A DNA stretch of 64,000 nt from Endozoicomonas sp965196975 (GTDB taxonomy: Bacteria; Pseudomonadota; Gammaproteobacteria; Pseudomonadales; Endozoicomonadaceae). Within the stretch, counting starts at the first letter, position 1. Every line of letters starts with the position of its first letter. The notes beneath the pieces were generated by a model that was not told where the DNA came from, ran no database searches, and saw only the letters and a program-made list of their open reading frames with translations. The stretch covers positions 2,728,001 to 2,792,000 of the forward strand of contig NZ_OZ239981.1 in NCBI RefSeq assembly GCF_965196975.1, in the 5' to 3' direction. Below, one piece after another: positions 60,902 to 64,000 of the stretch. The translations under genes and the position numbers were made by a program.

Positions 60902-63241
60902 ATGATATTACCAGCAATACCACCATCGACCCCAACAAGATATACAACGCCTGATAAAAATCCAAACAATATAAAAAAGGAAGCAAATAAATTATATTTA
61001 CCAGAATCTGAACAACAATATGATAGAAAAAGCATTGCTGAATTTAAAACAATAAAGAAGCATCAAAGCACTGAACAATCACCTACGGAGCTTTTTATAA
61101 CCAATTTACCTGAAGCTCTACAAAATGAATTAACCCTTATTCAAAATCACTGCATCTTCAATGATAAGCTTGTCGAAATACTTAATGGACATGGAATTTT
61201 CTACAATAGACTGATTATTTTATTAATAAAAATAGATCATATCATGGCTGAAAAGGGCTTTTCAGATAAACAGAAGCTAGAGGTAGAGGATACTATAAAT
61301 CGGTTATTGACTGGAGGAAAATTTAATCTGGTACGCGATATAGGAAGAGAGCTCAATCATATAGAGGATTGTTACCAGTCTAAAAGCTGGTTTCCCAACC
61401 CAGAAGACAGATCATTATTCGACCAAGATCATGAAAGCTGTGTTATGCAGCAGGAATCAGGCGATTTTTGTCCTAAATGGATGAAAGAAACTGAAATCAT
61501 TCCGGGTATTCCAGCATCAGAAGCAACTCTGGCTTATTGGAACTTCCGACATTCGGAAGAAAACGATGATAGAGGGCGGCTATCTGATACTCTAATCAAG
61601 AAGAAAGATCCTGGGCTTTTCCACTGGATTCTTGAGCTTCGAAAATTAAAAGCAGCATTTCAAACCCCAGATATTGATGCTCTATCGTCATCATCGAGTT
61701 TAACCCTGTTCCATATTGGAGCAATCACGGCCCGTTTTAATCATTCAGATGAAGCAGCTAACTCAGAAGCAGAGACTAATTCTGACTACAGGACTTATTG
61801 CTGGGATGTTCAAAGCTCTAACACCCAAAATAGGAGAAAAAGGAAGGGCAAGCAACGGCCAGATACGGATCACACGACAGAGAAAACATCCCAGGAGAGT
61901 GCAAGATTCAGCCCTGCCTCCTCCACCAGCAGTTTTGAGGAAGAAGGCAAAAATGCATGTCCTCAAACCAGCACTAGTGATCGTCCAAAAAGAATGCGCA
62001 GGCCGAATCCAAAATATCAAGACTTTACAGCAACAGCGGATGTGTCATCCAGGAAGAGAACACCTTCATTACCTGAAACATATAAAAAGACCTCCCAAGT
62101 GGAGAGCGAAACACTTTTAATGGAAACAGGATTCCCAGAACTTGAGAAAGAAAGGCAAGAAGTAGCGAGCCTTTCATCTAGAAAGAGGAAAAGCACACCC
62201 TCATTATCTGATGCCTATAAAAAGATCTCTCGAGAGGAGAGCAAAGACCTTCTAGACGAAACAGGAATCCCAGAACTAGAAATAACAATCGGGTCAGTAC
62301 TTGAGAAAGAAAGGCAAAGACTGGTTGAACATCTTGATATTACTACGTTCAAAAAAGATGAATTCAGCTGCCGCTGGGAGCTAGTGGATGTAATGTCAGC
62401 TCAAGATGAGCTGAGCAGGCTTTATGAAGCGTGTCGGCGTCACCTTGGTTCATACAAGTCATCTTATACCGGTAAAATGAATGAGGACCCGATAGATATT
62501 CCAAAAGAGCAAAAAAAAATTGATGCCAGCCTGAAAGCAGATGAGATTTTTGGATATGAAAAATCTTTAACCAGATATGAAAAGCCTAAGATTACTATGC
62601 GCTTTTCTGACCGAGAACAGGAGCTATTGAAGGCCAGAAACGCGCTGATTACTTTGTTAGATAGAGCTGAAGCTTTATCATCAAAGCCTGCAAAAATTCA
62701 AGTACCTATCGAAGAAGATGACGATGCTCCAGCCTGGGAAAGCTTGGTGACAGTCATTAGAAGCCCTATGACCAGCCTGACAAAAGTCCTTAAACTCGGG
62801 AATAGCGATCTCTCGGATGTCGAAATGCAAGAAATTTCTCCAACCTTAGAGGAAGATACGAAAGAACTAATAAGACAATACAGATATAAAGCATATGTCT
62901 GGGATCCTGCTGACGCCAGAGATCATATTCAAGGGAAAATAAATAAGCTCAAAAAACTTCAGTCCATTTTCTTGAAGGCCAGAAATAGCATTTTAAATAC
63001 TAAACAGAATCTAAAGAAAACGGACTACAAAAAAGAAGACAATCAGAAAATAAACAGGCAATTAGACAATATTCAAACCGTATTAAGGAACACAGCAATA
63101 GTACTTATTCTACTTCAGGATTTTAGCTCGCACTTAAAGAGTGAAAGGCATCGAGAGCTCTATGACCGCCTTTCAAAAGCACTGGAGTCTTGGGGTAAAT
63201 GCATGAGAGATACCCCAATAAATCAATTGCTCACAGCTTAA
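60902..63241 (+). CDS. Orphan 779-residue protein, candidate host-directed effector
   Basis: I do not recognise this protein. It is AT-rich, Lys/Glu/Ser-rich, has no signal peptide or membrane segment, and looks modular. Residues about 60-270 are mostly helical. A disordered Ser/Thr-rich middle (about 285-380) carries two basic clusters, RRKRKGKQR at 311-319 and RPKRMRR at 361-367, which resemble nuclear localisation signals. A tandem repeat follows: SSRKRTPSLPETYKK at 382 and SSRKRKSTPSLSDAYKK at 425, each continuing into an ETG(F/I)PELE segment. The C-terminal 300 residues are helical, perhaps coiled coil. Composition and basic clusters suggest a secreted effector acting in a eukaryotic nucleus; no secretion signal or secretion genes are visible. 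Confidence 0.6.
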   Translation: MILPAIPPSTPTRYTTPDKNPNNIKKEANKLYLPESEQQYDRKSIAEFKTIKKHQSTEQSPTELFITNLPEALQNELTLIQNHCIFNDKLVEILNGHGIFYNRLIILLIKIDHIMAEKGFSDKQKLEVEDTINRLLTGGKFNLVRDIGRELNHIEDCYQSKSWFPNPEDRSLFDQDHESCVMQQESGDFCPKWMKETEIIPGIPASEATLAYWNFRHSEENDDRGRLSDTLIKKKDPGLFHWILELRKLKAAFQTPDIDALSSSSSLTLFHIGAITARFNHSDEAANSEAETNSDYRTYCWDVQSSNTQNRRKRKGKQRPDTDHTTEKTSQESARFSPASSTSSFEEEGKNACPQTSTSDRPKRMRRPNPKYQDFTATADVSSRKRTPSLPETYKKTSQVESETLLMETGFPELEKERQEVASLSSRKRKSTPSLSDAYKKISREESKDLLDETGIPELEITIGSVLEKERQRLVEHLDITTFKKDEFSCRWELVDVMSAQDELSRLYEACRRHLGSYKSSYTGKMNEDPIDIPKEQKKIDASLKADEIFGYEKSLTRYEKPKITMRFSDREQELLKARNALITLLDRAEALSSKPAKIQVPIEEDDDAPAWESLVTVIRSPMTSLTKVLKLGNSDLSDVEMQEISPTLEEDTKELIRQYRYKAYVWDPADARDHIQGKINKLKKLQSIFLKARNSILNTKQNLKKTDYKKEDNQKINRQLDNIQTVLRNTAIVLILLQDFSSHLKSERHRELYDRLSKALESWGKCMRDTPINQLLTA

Positions 63242-63257
63242 CTTCTCTAGCAAAAAA

Positions 63258-63641
63258 CTAACGCTGATTCACCATAAAATCCGCCAATCGAAAGATTGGC
63301 TCTTTCAACATGCCTTTCAGTTCATCAGTAGCACCTACCTGATCAAGTGCCTTGTCCCAGCAATAGAGCCACTGATCGCGTGCAGACTCACTGATGTCAT
63401 AAGGCTTGTGCGGATCGGTTAAACAGACGGTTCCGTACTTTTCGAGGTATAGATGAGGGCCTCCTAACCAGCCACTGAGGTACTCATATAACTTTCCTTT
63501 AACATCGGTCAGAGAACGGGCATGCATTTTCCGAATATGCTCAGCTTCCGGCAGGTCATCCATAGCGTCATAAAATGCATTGGCTAGTGCTCGAATGCCT
63601 TTGTCGCCACCCAACAGGTGATAAGGCGTCTGTTCAGTCAT
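63258..63641 (-). CDS. Group II truncated haemoglobin
   Basis: A 127-residue 2-on-2 globin of the trHb2 group. Recognisable features are YHLLGGDKGIRALANAFYDAMD (helix B with the Tyr), GKLYEYLSGWLGGPHLYLEKYG, the proximal His in DPHKPYDIS and the group II Trp in ARDQWLYCWDKAL. Such globins bind oxygen or NO and are linked to nitrosative and oxidative stress. It is convergent with the orphan gene, 16 bases apart, and divergent from the NYN-domain gene. Confidence 0.9.
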   Translation of the reverse strand: MTEQTPYHLLGGDKGIRALANAFYDAMDDLPEAEHIRKMHARSLTDVKGKLYEYLSGWLGGPHLYLEKYGTVCLTDPHKPYDISESARDQWLYCWDKALDQVGATDELKGMLKEPIFRLADFMVNQR

Positions 63642-63900
63642 TATTATTCGTCTCTATCTGCCTAAATGGTCCTATACATCTACTGGAGCCAACCCAGGGC
63701 TCACTCATAGCCATCACAAACAGCGGATTCTGCTACGGAATGCAGCATAATCAGGACCTTCAGCAATCTCAAGCACAAACGGACTATGAGCTGTTACAAC
63801 ATCTTTCACCACAAATACGATGGCGCACTTTTGCAAATTTCATAAAATCAGAGGACACTGTTTACCCAAAGACAAAAATAATAAGTAGCAGGAAATGCCA

Positions 63901-64000
63901 ATGGCAGAGTCCAACCAGAAGATCGCCCTCTTTATTGATGCCGATAATGCTCCCGCCAGAAAAATTGAGAAAATTCTTTCTGAAATGGCCAAGTATGGTG
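63901..64000 (+). CDS. NYN/LabA-like domain protein, N-terminal part (cut by window edge)
   Basis: Only 33 codons are visible. The sequence QKIALFIDADNAPARKIEKILSEMAKYG is the first strand and helix of a NYN (PIN-like) RNase domain, with the metal-binding Asp-x-Asp-Asn. The second of two in-frame ATG codons (63901) is better spaced from AGGA. Many relatives carry a C-terminal OST-HTH/LOTUS domain, which cannot be checked here. Confidence 0.8.
   Translation, partial: MAESNQKIALFIDADNAPARKIEKILSEMAKYG

Noticed and set aside
1..64000. CRISPR arrays, tRNA, rRNA, prophage or integrase genes
   Set aside because: No regularly spaced short direct repeats, no tRNA-like cloverleaf with acceptor end, no rRNA stretches and no integrase or phage structural genes were seen. 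The only mobile genes are the IS66 and ISKra4-family transposases.

Overview
The window looks like a chromosome segment of a marine, host-associated gammaproteobacterium of the Oceanospirillales type, most like Endozoicomonas. This is inferred from gene content and order (mreBCD-maf-rng-yhdP, gatCAB, cpxRA-nfi, NhaD, PagL), the load of insertion sequences and short palindromic elements, and eukaryote-directed candidates. It is not based on a 16S sequence, and there is no rRNA or tRNA gene here. Core genes have moderate GC; two AT-rich patches (about 6.6-9.9 kb and 60.7-63.2 kb) look acquired.

Region 1 (1-11153) is a minus-strand catabolic cluster. It holds two acyl-CoA dehydrogenases (one strongly FadE30-like), an IpdF-like SDR, a MaoC hydratase, a thiolase, a ketosteroid-isomerase-like protein and a second NTF2-fold protein, plus a 5'-truncated FadD3-like acyl-CoA ligase. 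This combination points to catabolism of the last two steroid rings (HIP pathway). The cluster is heavily eroded: an ISKra4-family end, two hairpin repeats, a MITE that supplies the FadE30-like stop codon, an AT-rich insert with a lone GT-B glycosyltransferase, and an IS66 copy that removes the 5' end of fadD3.

Region 2 (11154-33406) is bounded by two same-orientation IS66 (ISBst12-type) copies. It contains cpxRA-nfi-DUF1439, an AcrAB-like RND pump, an M32 carboxypeptidase, an AI-2E/PerM protein, a NUDIX hydrolase, tldD, a TetR regulator and a second RND pump. The permease of the second pump is cut by the second IS66, with a clean 8-bp target duplication.

Region 3 (33500-48984) is housekeeping: YceI, the YhdP lipid-transport protein, RNase G, Maf, MreD/MreC/MreB and, divergently, GatCAB. 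An ISKra4-family element landed on the maf stop codon. mreC appears to start with AUU.

Region 4 (49133-60793) carries a perfect PsrA-like operator in front of a fused beta-helix/diheme cytochrome lipoprotein, a PI-PLC-like lipoprotein and PagL. It continues with NhaD, YbaK, a zinc-knuckle/pentapeptide/K+ channel fusion, a DJ-1/PfpI protein, a DUF1499 protein, an ArsC-like protein, DapD and an acyltransferase.

Region 5 (60902-64000) holds an AT-rich 779-residue orphan with internal repeats and two nuclear-localisation-like basic clusters (candidate effector), a truncated haemoglobin and the start of a NYN-domain protein. The most notable items are the steroid cluster under mobile-element attack, the 779-residue orphan, the cytochrome/PI-PLC/PagL locus, the AUU start of mreC, and a possible attenuator in front of cpxR.
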